NCBI GenBank assembly: GCA_050950025.1
Contig: JBMNGW010000008.1
Span: forward strand, 18,606-82,605
Direction of reading: 5' to 3'
Length of the DNA stretch: 64,000 nucleotides
Source: JBMNGW01 sp050950025
Lineage (GTDB): Bacteria > Spirochaetota > Spirochaetia > Sphaerochaetales > Sphaerochaetaceae
Below are positions 45,953 through 55,503 of this stretch, piece after piece. Below the pieces are notes generated by a model. It worked only from the letters and a program-made list of their open reading frames with translations. It was not told the origin of the DNA and made no database searches. Every line of letters starts with the position of its first letter. Positions within the stretch are counted from its first letter, which is position 1. The position numbers and the translations under genes are program-made.

Positions 45953-47227
45953 ATGGCTCAGAAGGCTCAATACGGGCTTTTACGGCGATACTTGCTTAAA
46001 GAATTCGTTTTGGCTTTAGCCGTTTCGCTCCTCTTCTTTTTCTTTATTTTCTTTGTGAATCAACTGCTCCTTTTTGCCCAGCGCATTTTGCTTAAAAATG
46101 TCAATGTAGAAAGTGTGTTGCTGTTGGTCCTTTTTTCCTTGCCGCAAATTTTATTATATACTATCCCATTTTCCACTCTTACAGCTTCTGCTATGGTCAT
46201 CGGAGACTTAAGTGAGCGCCGTGAAATGTTAGCTTTAAGGAGCTTAGGTATACCGCTACGCAAAGTCTTTGAACCACTGTGTATCTGTGCTGTTGTGTTG
46301 GGAATGTTTACTTTTTTTGTTGCTGATACGCTGCTACCGTATAGCAATCTCCATTTTAAAGAACTATATGCCGATTTGATGCAAGAAATACCCACTTTGG
46401 AACTTAATTCATATTCAGTAAATCATATTGGAGATATTATACTGGCAGTAGGGGAGGTGGAGAAAGGCAAGCTTTCCTCTCTTATTCTACTAGATAATAG
46501 TGACAGAGAAAACCAGAGGCTGGTAAGTAGTTCTGAGGGCACTATTGAATTAGTCGATATCAATTCACTCTTATATAGGCTTGAATTAAAAGATCCATTA
46601 CTTTTGAGTACTGCAGCCTCTGATTTGGAAGACTACTCCTTAGCAAAAGCCCAAAATCTTACCTATTATTTAGATTTTTCTTCTCAGGTAACTCGATTTA
46701 CCGATATAACTCCTTCTCAGCTTTCTAGCAGAGATTTATTGCAAGAAATCGCACTGCGGCAAGCCGATTTACAGATTCAAATTGACCAAAAAGAGAAAAC
46801 ATTGGCCGCTTTACAAGCTCAAGCTGCTTTTTTGATGCGCCAACTTACCCTGCATGGAGGACAAGGGGCTGATGTGCGAGTTTTAACCCAATTGCACGAT
46901 GATATTGACGAAATTAGGAAACACAAGCCCATCAATTTTTATATTCAATACTACAAAGCTGAATTGCACAAAAAAATAGCTTTGGCCTTTAGTTGCCTTA
47001 TGTTGATGTTTTTGACGTTCCCTTTATCATTGGTACAATTAAAACACGGCAAGCTTTTTGGCTTTGCCCTCAGTTTAGTGATTGCCTCTGCGTATTGGTT
47101 TCTTCTCTTTTTTATGCAAACCAATATTTTGGATCCTCGGTTTAATCCCGGATTACTGATTTGGGTCCCTAATTTAGTGGCACTGGGTATCAGTCTCATT
47201 TTTCTAATCCGTTCGGTACGCCTATGA
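45953..47227 (+). CDS. lptF: LptF/LptG-family permease (first of pair)
   Basis: 424 residues. Three TM segments in the first 110 residues (LLRRYLLKEFVLALAVSLLF onwards) include the coupling motif LSERREMLALRSLGIPLRKV. A periplasmic jellyroll region of about 200 residues follows, then three more TM segments. LptF and LptG form the membrane part of the lipopolysaccharide-extracting ABC transporter. ATG 45953 lies one base after the dut stop. The stop overlaps lptG (ATGA). Whether this organism makes LPS is not shown by the window. Confidence 0.82.
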   Translation: MAQKAQYGLLRRYLLKEFVLALAVSLLFFFFIFFVNQLLLFAQRILLKNVNVESVLLLVLFSLPQILLYTIPFSTLTASAMVIGDLSERREMLALRSLGIPLRKVFEPLCICAVVLGMFTFFVADTLLPYSNLHFKELYADLMQEIPTLELNSYSVNHIGDIILAVGEVEKGKLSSLILLDNSDRENQRLVSSSEGTIELVDINSLLYRLELKDPLLLSTAASDLEDYSLAKAQNLTYYLDFSSQVTRFTDITPSQLSSRDLLQEIALRQADLQIQIDQKEKTLAALQAQAAFLMRQLTLHGGQGADVRVLTQLHDDIDEIRKHKPINFYIQYYKAELHKKIALAFSCLMLMFLTFPLSLVQLKHGKLFGFALSLVIASAYWFLLFFMQTNILDPRFNPGLLIWVPNLVALGISLIFLIRSVRL

Positions 47228-48312
47228 AACGACTTGATCGCTATATCGTTGGTAGCTTATTAAAAATGATGCTCTTCTCATTGCTCTTAATCAGTTTTGT
47301 GATTGTCTTATTTGATACATTTAAGCAACTTGATGTGTATATGAACCAAGGGGTCAGTTATAAGGAAATAGGCACTATTGCTCTCCTATTTTTCCCCCAA
47401 GCCGCTGTTTGGGCTATTGGGCCATCTCTGCTATTTGCTGCCACCTATTTTTTATCATCATTGCATGCCAATAACGAGATGCTGATTTTATCGAATTGCG
47501 GCTATCCTTATAGACGAATTATTATGCCAATTTTAGTGGTAGCACTTGTTTTTGTCTCTTTTCAATTTGCTTTAAACGAATATGGGGCTATTCCCCTAGG
47601 AGTACGAAAACAACAGCAGCAAGAGCAGTTAATTGGTTCTACTACCCTTAATGATAACCAAGATATTAGCTTATTAGATCCCGGTGGCACGTACCTCATC
47701 CATGCCAAGCGCTATTTGGAACAGCCAAAAACACTTGTGGGAGTAACGGTCGTTTTTTTGGATGAAAAAGGGGACATTGAAGGACGAGTTGATGCTCAAA
47801 GTGCCTCTTTTAACGGCTCTTATTGGGTCCTTTATGATGCTACAGTACATCAATTAAACGCAAAGGAGCTGAAAGTGGCCTCTGCAGTGCAAAAAGAGTA
47901 CCACAACGAGCACCTTAAACTTGAGCCGGAGCTTTTTCGCAACCTGATAGCCGATGTCAATACAATGCCGTTACGAGGTGCTTTTTCCTATCTAAAGCGC
48001 CTTGAAACGATTCATATGAGCCAGTACACTGTGCTCGCTGTCGATGTATACGACCGTATTGGGATGAACTTCATCCCCTTAGTATTGGTTCTTATTGCTT
48101 GTATGACGCAGCTTAGGTGGAAAAAGAACCTCCTGGTGTTAAGCATTGTGGCCTCTTTGGTCATTGCCATTGTCTATTTCGTGCTTCATATGGTAAGCAT
48201 TATTTTAGCCAAGCAGGGAGTTATTACCCCCATTTGGGGAGTTATGGGACCTATTGTTGTCCTCTTTTTCTTATCACTGCCAATTACATTGCTACAAAAG
48301 GGAAATGCATGA
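47224..48312 (+). CDS. lptG: LptF/LptG-family permease (second of pair)
   Basis: 362 residues. KRLDRYIVGSLLKMMLFSLL opens TM1, and NNEMLILSNCGYPYRRIIMP is the cytosolic coupling-helix region for the ATPase LptB. A periplasmic domain (about 125-255) precedes the last three TM segments. It pairs with the preceding lptF. LptB, LptC and LptD are not visible here. The stop overlaps the tgt start (ATGA). Confidence 0.82.
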   Translation: MKRLDRYIVGSLLKMMLFSLLLISFVIVLFDTFKQLDVYMNQGVSYKEIGTIALLFFPQAAVWAIGPSLLFAATYFLSSLHANNEMLILSNCGYPYRRIIMPILVVALVFVSFQFALNEYGAIPLGVRKQQQQEQLIGSTTLNDNQDISLLDPGGTYLIHAKRYLEQPKTLVGVTVVFLDEKGDIEGRVDAQSASFNGSYWVLYDATVHQLNAKELKVASAVQKEYHNEHLKLEPELFRNLIADVNTMPLRGAFSYLKRLETIHMSQYTVLAVDVYDRIGMNFIPLVLVLIACMTQLRWKKNLLVLSIVASLVIAIVYFVLHMVSIILAKQGVITPIWGVMGPIVVLFFLSLPITLLQKGNA

Positions 48313-49424
48313 AACACCTATTCACACCCATCCACCAAGATACTTCCTCCCAAGCTCGCTTAGGCAAGCTTAATTTACCCCATGGAGAGGTTTTGACTCC
48401 TGTTTTCATGCCTGTAGGGACAAACGGAACGGTTAAAGGGATGTATCATCAAACGGTAGCTGATATCGGATATCGTCTTATTTTAGCTAACACTTATCAT
48501 TTGTACCTCCGTCCCAAAGTGGAAGTGCTCAAGCATTTTGGTGGACTGCATGCTTTTAGCAATTGGAAACACAATATTCTGACAGACAGTGGTGGGTTTC
48601 AAGTTTTCAGCCTCTCTAAGTTGCGCAAAATTAGTGAAGAGGGAGTCACTTTCCAAAGTCATATTGATGGCTCGCGCCACCATTTGACCCCAGAAGATGT
48701 CATTGAGATCCAGCAGGTTATCGGCAGTGATATTTTAATGTGCTTAGATGTGTGTACCCCTGCCGATATCTCATACCGCCAAGCTAAAGAAGCTTTGAAT
48801 ACAACTCATCAATGGGCAAAGCGTTCATATGAGAAATGGAGTGAGCTCGATTCTTTTGAGGGAAATTTATTTGGGATCATCCAAGGCAACTTTTATAAAG
48901 ATTTGCGTAAAGAGAGCGCTTTGTTCCTAGGAGAAATGGATTTTCCCGGTCTTGCCATCGGCGGGTTATCAGTGGGGGAGAGTGCCCAACAATTTACCGA
49001 TTTTCTGGGGTATACTGCAGAATTTATGCCTTCTGAGCGACCTCGCTATGTGATGGGCATAGGTTCTCCCGATTATATTTTAGCGGCAATTGAAAACGGC
49101 ATCGATATGTTTGATTGTGTCTTAGCAACTCGAGCGGGGCGCAACGGGTCGATATTTAGCCTAGATGGAATGGTTCAAATGAAAAAGGCAGCCCATGAGT
49201 TTGATGATGGTCCGTTAAGCCCGGGGTGCAGTTGTACTGCATGTACCCATTACTCCAGAGGGTATGTGCGTCATCTGTTTAAGGCAGAAGAAATGCTCGG
49301 CGGCATGTTAGCTACCGAGCATAATCTGACGTTCTTGTACCAATTGCTTGCCGATTGTCGCCAAGCAATTGCGGAAAACCGGTTTGCTTCTTTTAAAAAG
49401 AGCTTTTTAAGCCGCTTTTATTAA
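48309..49424 (+). CDS. tgt: Queuine/preQ1 tRNA-ribosyltransferase
   Basis: 371 residues from ATG 48309. DSGGFQVFSLSKLRKISEEG, GGLSVGE, MFDCVLATRAGRNG (nucleophile Asp) and the zinc site CSCTACTHYSRGYVRHL are all present. It exchanges guanine-34 for preQ1 in GU(N) anticodon tRNAs. QueA (24352) does the next step. It ends the rimP-to-tgt gene series and converges on the GreA-fusion gene with a 4-bp overlap. Confidence 0.96.
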   Translation: MKHLFTPIHQDTSSQARLGKLNLPHGEVLTPVFMPVGTNGTVKGMYHQTVADIGYRLILANTYHLYLRPKVEVLKHFGGLHAFSNWKHNILTDSGGFQVFSLSKLRKISEEGVTFQSHIDGSRHHLTPEDVIEIQQVIGSDILMCLDVCTPADISYRQAKEALNTTHQWAKRSYEKWSELDSFEGNLFGIIQGNFYKDLRKESALFLGEMDFPGLAIGGLSVGESAQQFTDFLGYTAEFMPSERPRYVMGIGSPDYILAAIENGIDMFDCVLATRAGRNGSIFSLDGMVQMKKAAHEFDDGPLSPGCSCTACTHYSRGYVRHLFKAEEMLGGMLATEHNLTFLYQLLADCRQAIAENRFASFKKSFLSRFY

Positions 49425-52105
49425 CTGATATCGATTGTCTCAATAGACAAAACGGTGAAATCATACTTTTTCTCATTTATCTCAAAGCTAAAGCGCTCTC
49501 CTTTTTTATGGTTGAGGAGCTTAGAACCAAATGGAGCTAAATAACTGATGGTATTGCGCGCCGGATCAGATTCCCATGGTCCAAGGATTTGGTAGATATC
49601 TTCAGTTTCATTGATATGGTTTTTTAACGTTACTTTAGTACCAAAGGCAACTTTGGAGGCTTCTAAAGAGCTTTGTTGGACAATAGTGGCCCGTGATATT
49701 TCATCATTAAGGCGCATCATAGTAGCATTTAATAAGCTTTGACGTTCTTTGGCAGCTTTAAACTCAGCATTTTCACGCAAATCTCCCAACGAAAGGGCTG
49801 CTCCTAATTCTTTAGCGTTATCGACTATCTCAACATTCATGATGTGATCAAGTTCTTGTTGCTTTTCGATAAACTTCGCGCGGGTAACCAGCAGACCACT
49901 GGTGACAATTTCACTTACTGCTTCCTCTTCACCTAAAAAGATGAATGAGGGGAATTTATCGAGAATCAGGTGTTTGACTTCAATCTTTTTAGCAGGATCA
50001 AGTCCTTGCATTCGTTGAACAATGAAGTTGAGTCTTTGAGCCGAACCTTCATTGGCCTGTTTAAGGAAATCAAAAATAAGGCGTTCATCAAAAAGGATAG
50101 TCGAAAGTGTTTTGGCAATTTTGCGGTTTTCAGTAGTGGCTTTTCTTGCTTCAATAGCATTGTAGGCATAGTCAAGAAGCTGTAACTGACTGGTCACCAA
50201 TGTTTCAAAGGGGACTCTAATTTTCTTCTCCCAATACTTACGATCGTAAGTTCGTGACAAATAGGTAAATAACTCGGCATTTTCACGCCATAACATCACA
50301 CTATTTTTGAACATCTCTTCAATAATTTTCGTGTGCCCCTGCTCTTTAAGAGTGTCCATAATATAACTGGTCAAATAATAGGGGTACAACGAGATGAGTA
50401 CTTTATCTACCTCATCATCTTCTACGGTGTGCACAACATGATCAATAAAGGATTTTTTGAGCTCCGAATCGTCAATGGCATCAAAGACTGGGGGGATACG
50501 TTCAATAAGGCCGTATAAGTGTTTGAAGTCGACAGAGGTGGGGCGTTCGAGGAAGGGGTAGCGGTCACACAAATAATCGACAAAGAGGAAGCTGGCAATC
50601 ACTTGGTCGTTAACCTGTTGGTAATTGGTACATTGGTCAATGAAGTATTGGATCATCTCTTTGAAGAAATCTGATTCAGGATCACCGTTATCTAAAAATT
50701 CCCGCACAATGCGTACTTTTTGATAAAAACGCTTTTCATTGCGAAAGATTCCCAACGATTTTTCATCATACGAAATAGGTGTTTCTCGGACGATATAGAC
50801 ATCGGGATCACTGGGCAAAAATCCTATCATAGGGTCGCTCATGAGAACTTTCTTAGCTTGGTTAAGCCAAGGTGTCCACTCTCTGGGTGTCAAAATAGAG
50901 GGAACCAGTTCGCTTTTCATTTCTCGAAGCGTCGCTTTGTTCCCACTGCTGGTAATTAAGGTACGTAGGGACCAAGGGATGTCGTTGATAAACTTTTCGG
51001 CCAGTTTCTCTTTGGGAAAGACACTTTTAAGGACCCAAATATGGTATTTGGGAAGTACTTGCAAGGAGTTGAAGGCCATTGAGAGGCTCATTGTGTGATT
51101 GCGTTTGGAGGCAAAGTCAATAACCACTTGCTCATGGGAAAGAGCTTGAATTCTGCCGATTCCCCAGCTTTTATGGTAGACAAATGAGCCTTTATCAAAA
51201 GCAATATTTTTTTCAAAATCGTCAATGGCACTGTGCACATCGCGATAACTTTTCGTGAGGTTCGATATTTCAATGCAGTTTTCCAAGCGGCTGTGAGAGG
51301 CATACTTTTTGCGATATGTCTCTACCAACTCTTCGCGAGCTCGCATGGAGTTGCTATCGGCTTCCAACATGGTTTTAAGCACGATAATACTTTGATCCCA
51401 GTCTTCTTGTGCTTGAACCACTTCATAAAGTTGATTGAGCATGTGCAAAGCTCTATCGCCTTGGAAGCGGGAATAAACGCGCTGAGCAATACCTAGCAGA
51501 TAGGCAAAGTCATCGGGAATCATTTCTAATAAAATAGTCCACACATCTTGGACTGCCGGTAAGTTCTGTGCGTTCAAAAAGCGTTGCAGCGCTTTTTTGT
51601 AGTAGAAAAGGGCCTTTTCCGTCTGTTTTTCTGTATACCAGTGGGCGAGGGTCAGAAGTAAGTCGGTCTCTTCATAATCGACTTTTACCAACCGCTCATA
51701 ATAAGCGTACTGTTCTTTTTCTTTGCCCAGTTTTTCATAAGTGGCAGCAAGGATACGAATAACATATTTATCTTCAAATTTATCAAGAATTTTTTTGCAC
51801 AAAAATTCGACAATAGAGTACTTCTTATTTTCATTGAAGGTTTCAATAAGGGCAGTCACATTGCCATAATCAAGTGAGCGGCGTTTGAGAGAAACACTGC
51901 CTGAAAGGTACATAGCGACAATTGAATTCTTGTTTTTCAGCAAATATTCGTCACATATTGTTTTTATTTCCATTAATTTTTCAGGAGTTTCTATGCTCGT
52001 AAGTACAGCATCGAGTTCTTCAAAATTAGGGATGGTATAATTTGTAATGGTGGTGCGAGTCCATTTCTCCTCAGTTAGTAGGTTTTTGATGTTCGCTTCA
52101 TTCAT
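49421..52105 (-). CDS. greA: Giant GreA: helical-repeat N-terminus fused to a GreA elongation factor
   Basis: 894 residues. The last 155 are a complete GreA. Its coiled coil has the acidic tip LGDLRENAEFKAAKE that reaches the RNA polymerase active site, and the FKBP-like C-domain has GTKVTLKNHINETEDIYQILG. The first 740 residues are helical, with TPR-like pairs at about 40-270 and a small motif (GSFVYHKSWGIGRIQALSHEQVVIDF) near 310 that looks like a Tudor/CarD-type barrel. GreA rescues backtracked polymerase. Large GreA proteins are known from treponemes; the role of the extension is not established. Ribosome-binding site AAGGAAG. Confidence 0.88.
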   Translation of the reverse strand: MNEANIKNLLTEEKWTRTTITNYTIPNFEELDAVLTSIETPEKLMEIKTICDEYLLKNKNSIVAMYLSGSVSLKRRSLDYGNVTALIETFNENKKYSIVEFLCKKILDKFEDKYVIRILAATYEKLGKEKEQYAYYERLVKVDYEETDLLLTLAHWYTEKQTEKALFYYKKALQRFLNAQNLPAVQDVWTILLEMIPDDFAYLLGIAQRVYSRFQGDRALHMLNQLYEVVQAQEDWDQSIIVLKTMLEADSNSMRAREELVETYRKKYASHSRLENCIEISNLTKSYRDVHSAIDDFEKNIAFDKGSFVYHKSWGIGRIQALSHEQVVIDFASKRNHTMSLSMAFNSLQVLPKYHIWVLKSVFPKEKLAEKFINDIPWSLRTLITSSGNKATLREMKSELVPSILTPREWTPWLNQAKKVLMSDPMIGFLPSDPDVYIVRETPISYDEKSLGIFRNEKRFYQKVRIVREFLDNGDPESDFFKEMIQYFIDQCTNYQQVNDQVIASFLFVDYLCDRYPFLERPTSVDFKHLYGLIERIPPVFDAIDDSELKKSFIDHVVHTVEDDEVDKVLISLYPYYLTSYIMDTLKEQGHTKIIEEMFKNSVMLWRENAELFTYLSRTYDRKYWEKKIRVPFETLVTSQLQLLDYAYNAIEARKATTENRKIAKTLSTILFDERLIFDFLKQANEGSAQRLNFIVQRMQGLDPAKKIEVKHLILDKFPSFIFLGEEEAVSEIVTSGLLVTRAKFIEKQQELDHIMNVEIVDNAKELGAALSLGDLRENAEFKAAKERQSLLNATMMRLNDEISRATIVQQSSLEASKVAFGTKVTLKNHINETEDIYQILGPWESDPARNTISYLAPFGSKLLNHKKGERFSFEINEKKYDFTVLSIETIDIS

Positions 52106-52153
52106 ACTGCACTTCCTTTATGATGCAATTTTCATAGATACAACAAATAACCC

Positions 52154-52191
52154 GAGCTGTGCACTCTCTTGCTAGGAGCTCCAAGCAGCTC
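52154..52191 (-). promoter_or_regulatory. Possible structured leader upstream of the GreA-fusion gene
   Basis: GAGCTG (52154-52159) can pair with CAGCTC (52186-52191), with an inner CTTG/CAAG pair and an 8-bp palindrome GGAGCTCC at 52175-52182. It lies about 50 bases before the gene on the minus strand. It may be an mRNA leader structure or a protein-binding site. Confidence 0.3.
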
Positions 52192-52278
52192 AGGCATGTT
52201 GCTATGAGATACGGTACAAGTAACACCTATATCATACCATACCAGGGGGGGCCATGCAAGAAGATAGACCTATCACCC

Positions 52279-52307
52279 TTTCCAAAATTGAACTTGTGTA
52301 GTACATT
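52279..52307 (+). promoter_or_regulatory. Leaderless-type promoter of rpe
   Basis: TTTCCA (52279-52284), 17 bp and TACATT (52302-52307) end 6 bases before ATG 52314. TTCTCC between them is not a Shine-Dalgarno. Confidence 0.45.
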
Positions 52308-52313
52308 TTCTCC

Positions 52314-52982
52314 ATGGAACCTAAATCCAATTGTATTTTTGCCCCCTCAGTCCTCTCTGCCGATTTTACCAACTTAGCAGCTGCCATTTTGGCTATAGAG
52401 GAATCGACAGCTCAATGGGTTCATCTTGATGTGATGGACGGCTCTTTTGTCCCTAATATTACTTTTGGAGCTATGGCGATTAAGCAAATGCGACCGTTGA
52501 CCCGCCTCCCATTTGACGCCCATTTGATGGTGGTTAATCCCGAACGGCACATTAAGGAGTTTGCCCAAGCAGGGTGTGATCTTATTACCGTTCACAGTGA
52601 AGCGACAGTTCATTTGAACCGAACCATCAACATGATTCATGACCAAGGTAAGCATGCCGGAGTCTCCATTGTCCCTTCAACACCAATTACTGCCATCGAT
52701 TATGTGTTGGAAGAAGTGGAGTTGGTGTTGATTATGAGTGTGAATCCTGGATATGGCGGACAGACGTTTATTCCCAATTCACTGCGTAAAATCAGAGAGC
52801 TTGTCCAACTGCGCCAAGAGTATGATTTGAGTTTCCGTATTTCAGTTGATGGGGGAGTCAATCTCCAAAATGCCGAAACGATTGTAAATGCGGGAGCAGA
52901 TGTGTTGATTATGGGAAGCGCTTTTTTTGCCGCCGAAGATAAAAAAGCTCTGGCCACATTTATTCAAGGGCTTCCCACCTGA
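52314..52982 (+). CDS. rpe: Ribulose-phosphate 3-epimerase
   Basis: 222 residues, TIM barrel. FAPSVLSADFTNL, HLDVMDGSFVPNITFG, DAHLMVVNP, MSVNPGYGGQTF and ISVDGGV are the family blocks; the two catalytic Asp residues lie in LDVMDG and VDGGV. It interconverts ribulose and xylulose 5-phosphate in the pentose phosphate pathway. No ribosome-binding site precedes the ATG, but a promoter ends 6 bases upstream. Its stop overlaps the dtd ATG (TGATG). Confidence 0.95.
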   Translation: MEPKSNCIFAPSVLSADFTNLAAAILAIEESTAQWVHLDVMDGSFVPNITFGAMAIKQMRPLTRLPFDAHLMVVNPERHIKEFAQAGCDLITVHSEATVHLNRTINMIHDQGKHAGVSIVPSTPITAIDYVLEEVELVLIMSVNPGYGGQTFIPNSLRKIRELVQLRQEYDLSFRISVDGGVNLQNAETIVNAGADVLIMGSAFFAAEDKKALATFIQGLPT

Positions 52983-53428
52983 TGAAAGCTGTAATTCAAC
53001 GGGTTAGCAGTGCCAGTGTGCATGTAGATCAACAGCTTCATAGCAACATTGATGGGGGACTGTTAGTCTACTTGGGAGTAGAGAAGGGTGATAACGAGCA
53101 AACACTGCAGTACATGGTGCACAAGTGTGTCAACTTGCGAATCTTTAGTGATGATAAGGGTAAAATGAACCTTTCATTGCTACAAAAGCCTCTTCAAATG
53201 CTTGTTGTTAGTCAGTTCACCCTTTGTGCCTCGTTAAAGAAAGGCAATCGCCCCTCATTTGATTACGCAGCCGATCCGGCGGTTGCTCTTCATCTTTATG
53301 AGTTGTTTATCCAAAAAATTCAATTATATGGTATAACAGTGAAGACAGGAGTCTTTGGTGCCCACATGCACGTCTCGTCTGTAAATGACGGACCGGTGAC
53401 CATCATCATCGACTCTGCTGATGCCTGA
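52982..53428 (+). CDS. dtd: D-aminoacyl-tRNA deacylase
   Basis: 148 residues. MKAVIQRVSSASVHVD, YLGVEKGD and VVSQFTLCASLKKGNRPSFDYAA (with the SQFTL active-site motif) identify DTD; FGAHMHVSSVNDGPVTIIID carries the Gly-cisPro-type loop variant region. It removes D-amino acids from tRNAs. Its stop codon (53426-53428) lies inside the terminator stem. Confidence 0.95.
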   Translation: MKAVIQRVSSASVHVDQQLHSNIDGGLLVYLGVEKGDNEQTLQYMVHKCVNLRIFSDDKGKMNLSLLQKPLQMLVVSQFTLCASLKKGNRPSFDYAADPAVALHLYELFIQKIQLYGITVKTGVFGAHMHVSSVNDGPVTIIIDSADA

Positions 53429-53444
53429 AGCAGGCATCAGTTTT
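53419..53444 (+). terminator. Terminator of rpe-dtd embedded in the dtd end
   Basis: TGATGCCTG (53419-53427) is followed by AAG and its reverse complement (53431-53439), then G and TTTT. The stem begins within the last codons of dtd. It isolates recA from the upstream pair. Confidence 0.7.
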
Positions 53445-53475
53445 AAACGGTATATTTTGCAAGGAGTTAAAAGGC

Positions 53476-54525
53476 ATGGCTAAGCAGTCGAGTGTTCACA
53501 GTCCTTCAGACGATAAACAAAAAAAAGTCGCTTTGGAGGCGGCTCGTTCACAAATCGATAAGCAATTCGGCAAAGGGGCTTTAATGAAGCTCGGAGACAA
53601 TCCTGCCGATAGAAGCATTCAAGTCATCTCCTCGGGTTCCATTTTGCTCGATGAAGCACTGGGAGTAGGGGGATACCCCAGAGGCAGGGTTATTGAAATA
53701 TACGGCCCCGAATCATCTGGAAAAACCACCTTGGCCTTGCACGCCATTGCCGAAGGGCAAAAAGCGGGTGGCATTGCAGCTTTCATTGATGCCGAGCATG
53801 CCCTAGATCCTGCCTATGCTAAAAAACTGGGGGTGAATATTGATGAGCTTTGGATAAGCCAACCAGATAACGGTGAACAGGCCTTAGAAATTGTTGAATC
53901 ATTGGTTCGCTCGGGAGCTGTCGATATCATCGTCGTTGACAGTGTGGCAGCTTTGACTCCCCAAGCAGAAATAGATGGTGATATGGGTGATTCTCATATG
54001 GGCTTACAAGCTAGGCTTATGAGCCAAGCACTTCGTAAACTCACCGGTATTTTAGCAAAAAGTAATACAACAATTATTTTCATTAACCAAATTCGGATGA
54101 AAATTGGTGTTATGTTTGGTAATCCCGAAACAACGACCGGAGGTAATGCCCTTAAGTTCTACTCCTCAATCAGAGTAGAAGTCAGACGCATTGAGGCCAT
54201 TAGCCGCAGTGCAGATGATATTATCGGCAACAGGGTACGCATTAAGATTGTGAAGAATAAAGTTGCTCCCCCTTTTAGAAAAGTCGAACTTGATATGCTG
54301 TTTGGCGAAGGACTCTCGTATCATAGTGGCTTACTTGATGCAGCTATCAAATATGATCTGCTGGAAAAAAGTGGTTCCTGGTACTCCTACAAAACAGAAA
54401 AAATCGGCCAAGGGAGAGAGAATGCTCTCACATTTTTACGGACAAATACCGATATTGCTGTTGACCTAGACAGTCAACTGCGCAGCCTTATTTTCGGGCC
54501 AAAAGGGGAAGAAGAGGGACAGTAA
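53476..54525 (+). CDS. recA: Recombinase RecA
   Basis: 349 residues. Walker A GPESSGKTT, the second nucleotide motif VDIIVVDSVAAL, loop L1 (GDSHMGLQARLMSQALRK) and L2 (INQIRMKIGVMFGNPETTTGGNALKFYSS) are complete. It drives strand exchange and SOS induction. The N-terminus SSVHSPSDDKQKKVALEAA is longer than the minimum. AAGGAG precedes the ATG. No clear LexA-type operator was seen in the 47 bp upstream. Confidence 0.97.
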   Translation: MAKQSSVHSPSDDKQKKVALEAARSQIDKQFGKGALMKLGDNPADRSIQVISSGSILLDEALGVGGYPRGRVIEIYGPESSGKTTLALHAIAEGQKAGGIAAFIDAEHALDPAYAKKLGVNIDELWISQPDNGEQALEIVESLVRSGAVDIIVVDSVAALTPQAEIDGDMGDSHMGLQARLMSQALRKLTGILAKSNTTIIFINQIRMKIGVMFGNPETTTGGNALKFYSSIRVEVRRIEAISRSADDIIGNRVRIKIVKNKVAPPFRKVELDMLFGEGLSYHSGLLDAAIKYDLLEKSGSWYSYKTEKIGQGRENALTFLRTNTDIAVDLDSQLRSLIFGPKGEEEGQ

Positions 54526-54531
54526 GGCCGC

Positions 54532-54560
54532 TTTACCTAAGAGGGTGAACACGATATACT
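54532..54560 (+). promoter_or_regulatory. Leaderless-type promoter of scpA
   Basis: TTTACC (54532-54537), 17 bp and TATACT (54555-54560) end 6 bases before ATG 54567. No Shine-Dalgarno is present upstream of the ATG. Confidence 0.55.
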
Positions 54561-54566
54561 CGATTT

Positions 54567-55495
54567 ATGGTAACTACGGTGGTCGATAGTGTTGATGAGC
54601 AAAGAGGTCAATTTGCTCTCTCCTATTCAATTCGACAATTTGAAGGACCTTTGGATTTATTGCTTCATTTAATCCAAAAGGCTCAAATCAGCATTTACGA
54701 TATCCCCATCAGTGAGATTACCGACCAGTTTTTGCAGTATCTACGCACAGCCGAATCGCTTGATTTAGACGATTTGACTGAATTTTATGCTATGGCAGCC
54801 CATCTCATTTATATGAAAGGGAGAATGTTGATTCCCCAAGATGATGATGGTTCCCAAGATTTTGAATTTGACCAATTGCGTGGAGAACCTGGTTGAACGA
54901 TTGCTTGAGTATCAAAAATTTAAACGGTACTCGTTGTTGTTAGACGATGCTTCTACAAGCGGTGAATTATTCATTCAGCGGCGAAAAAGCCAATTTACGC
55001 TCCCCTTTGAAGATCATCAGCTATGGAACGGTATCAGTGTTTGGGACTTGCTAAAAACGTTTTCAGGATTACTGAAAAGTATTACGACCGAACATGTGTT
55101 TAATGTCTATGAAGAGGTGACTACCAAACAAAAGCTCACCCTCATGGCTGAATTATTTGAACATCAAAATGAGCTTACCTTTTTAGATATTGTTGTCGAT
55201 GATGCGTCGCCAATGCGACATTATTGCTGCTTTTTTAGCCGTTTTAGAGGCTGTTAAATACAGCATGATTACGATTCATCAACATGTATTGTTTGGCGAT
55301 ATCGTAATGCGTAAACGACTTGAGTTTGATGCCGACTTTATAGAAGAGCATGAAGAAGATTTTGAACAAGACTACAGTTTTTTAGTTGAAGAAGAGGGGT
55401 TTGCCAGCGATACAGGCCGCATCGAACAATCTTCGCTGCTAAGCCTAGAAGAAGACGATGAAATTGTCATCGCTATCAACGACGAAGAGGAATAA
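54567..55495 (+). CDS. scpA: Segregation and condensation protein ScpA, two frame breaks
   Basis: 308 residues after correction. The N-terminus SIRQFEGPLDLLLHLIQKAQISIYDIPISEIT is the ScpA (kleisin) signature that binds the SMC neck. EFYAMAAHLIYMKGRMLIP follows, and a winged-helix C-domain (AAFLAVLEAVKYSMITIHQ) binds the SMC head. An extra G near 54885 and an extra base near 55217 interrupt the frame. A long acidic tail (about the last 50 residues) is unusual. It lies next to scpB, its complex partner. Confidence 0.87.
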
Positions 55496-55503
55496 CAGAG
55501 CCG

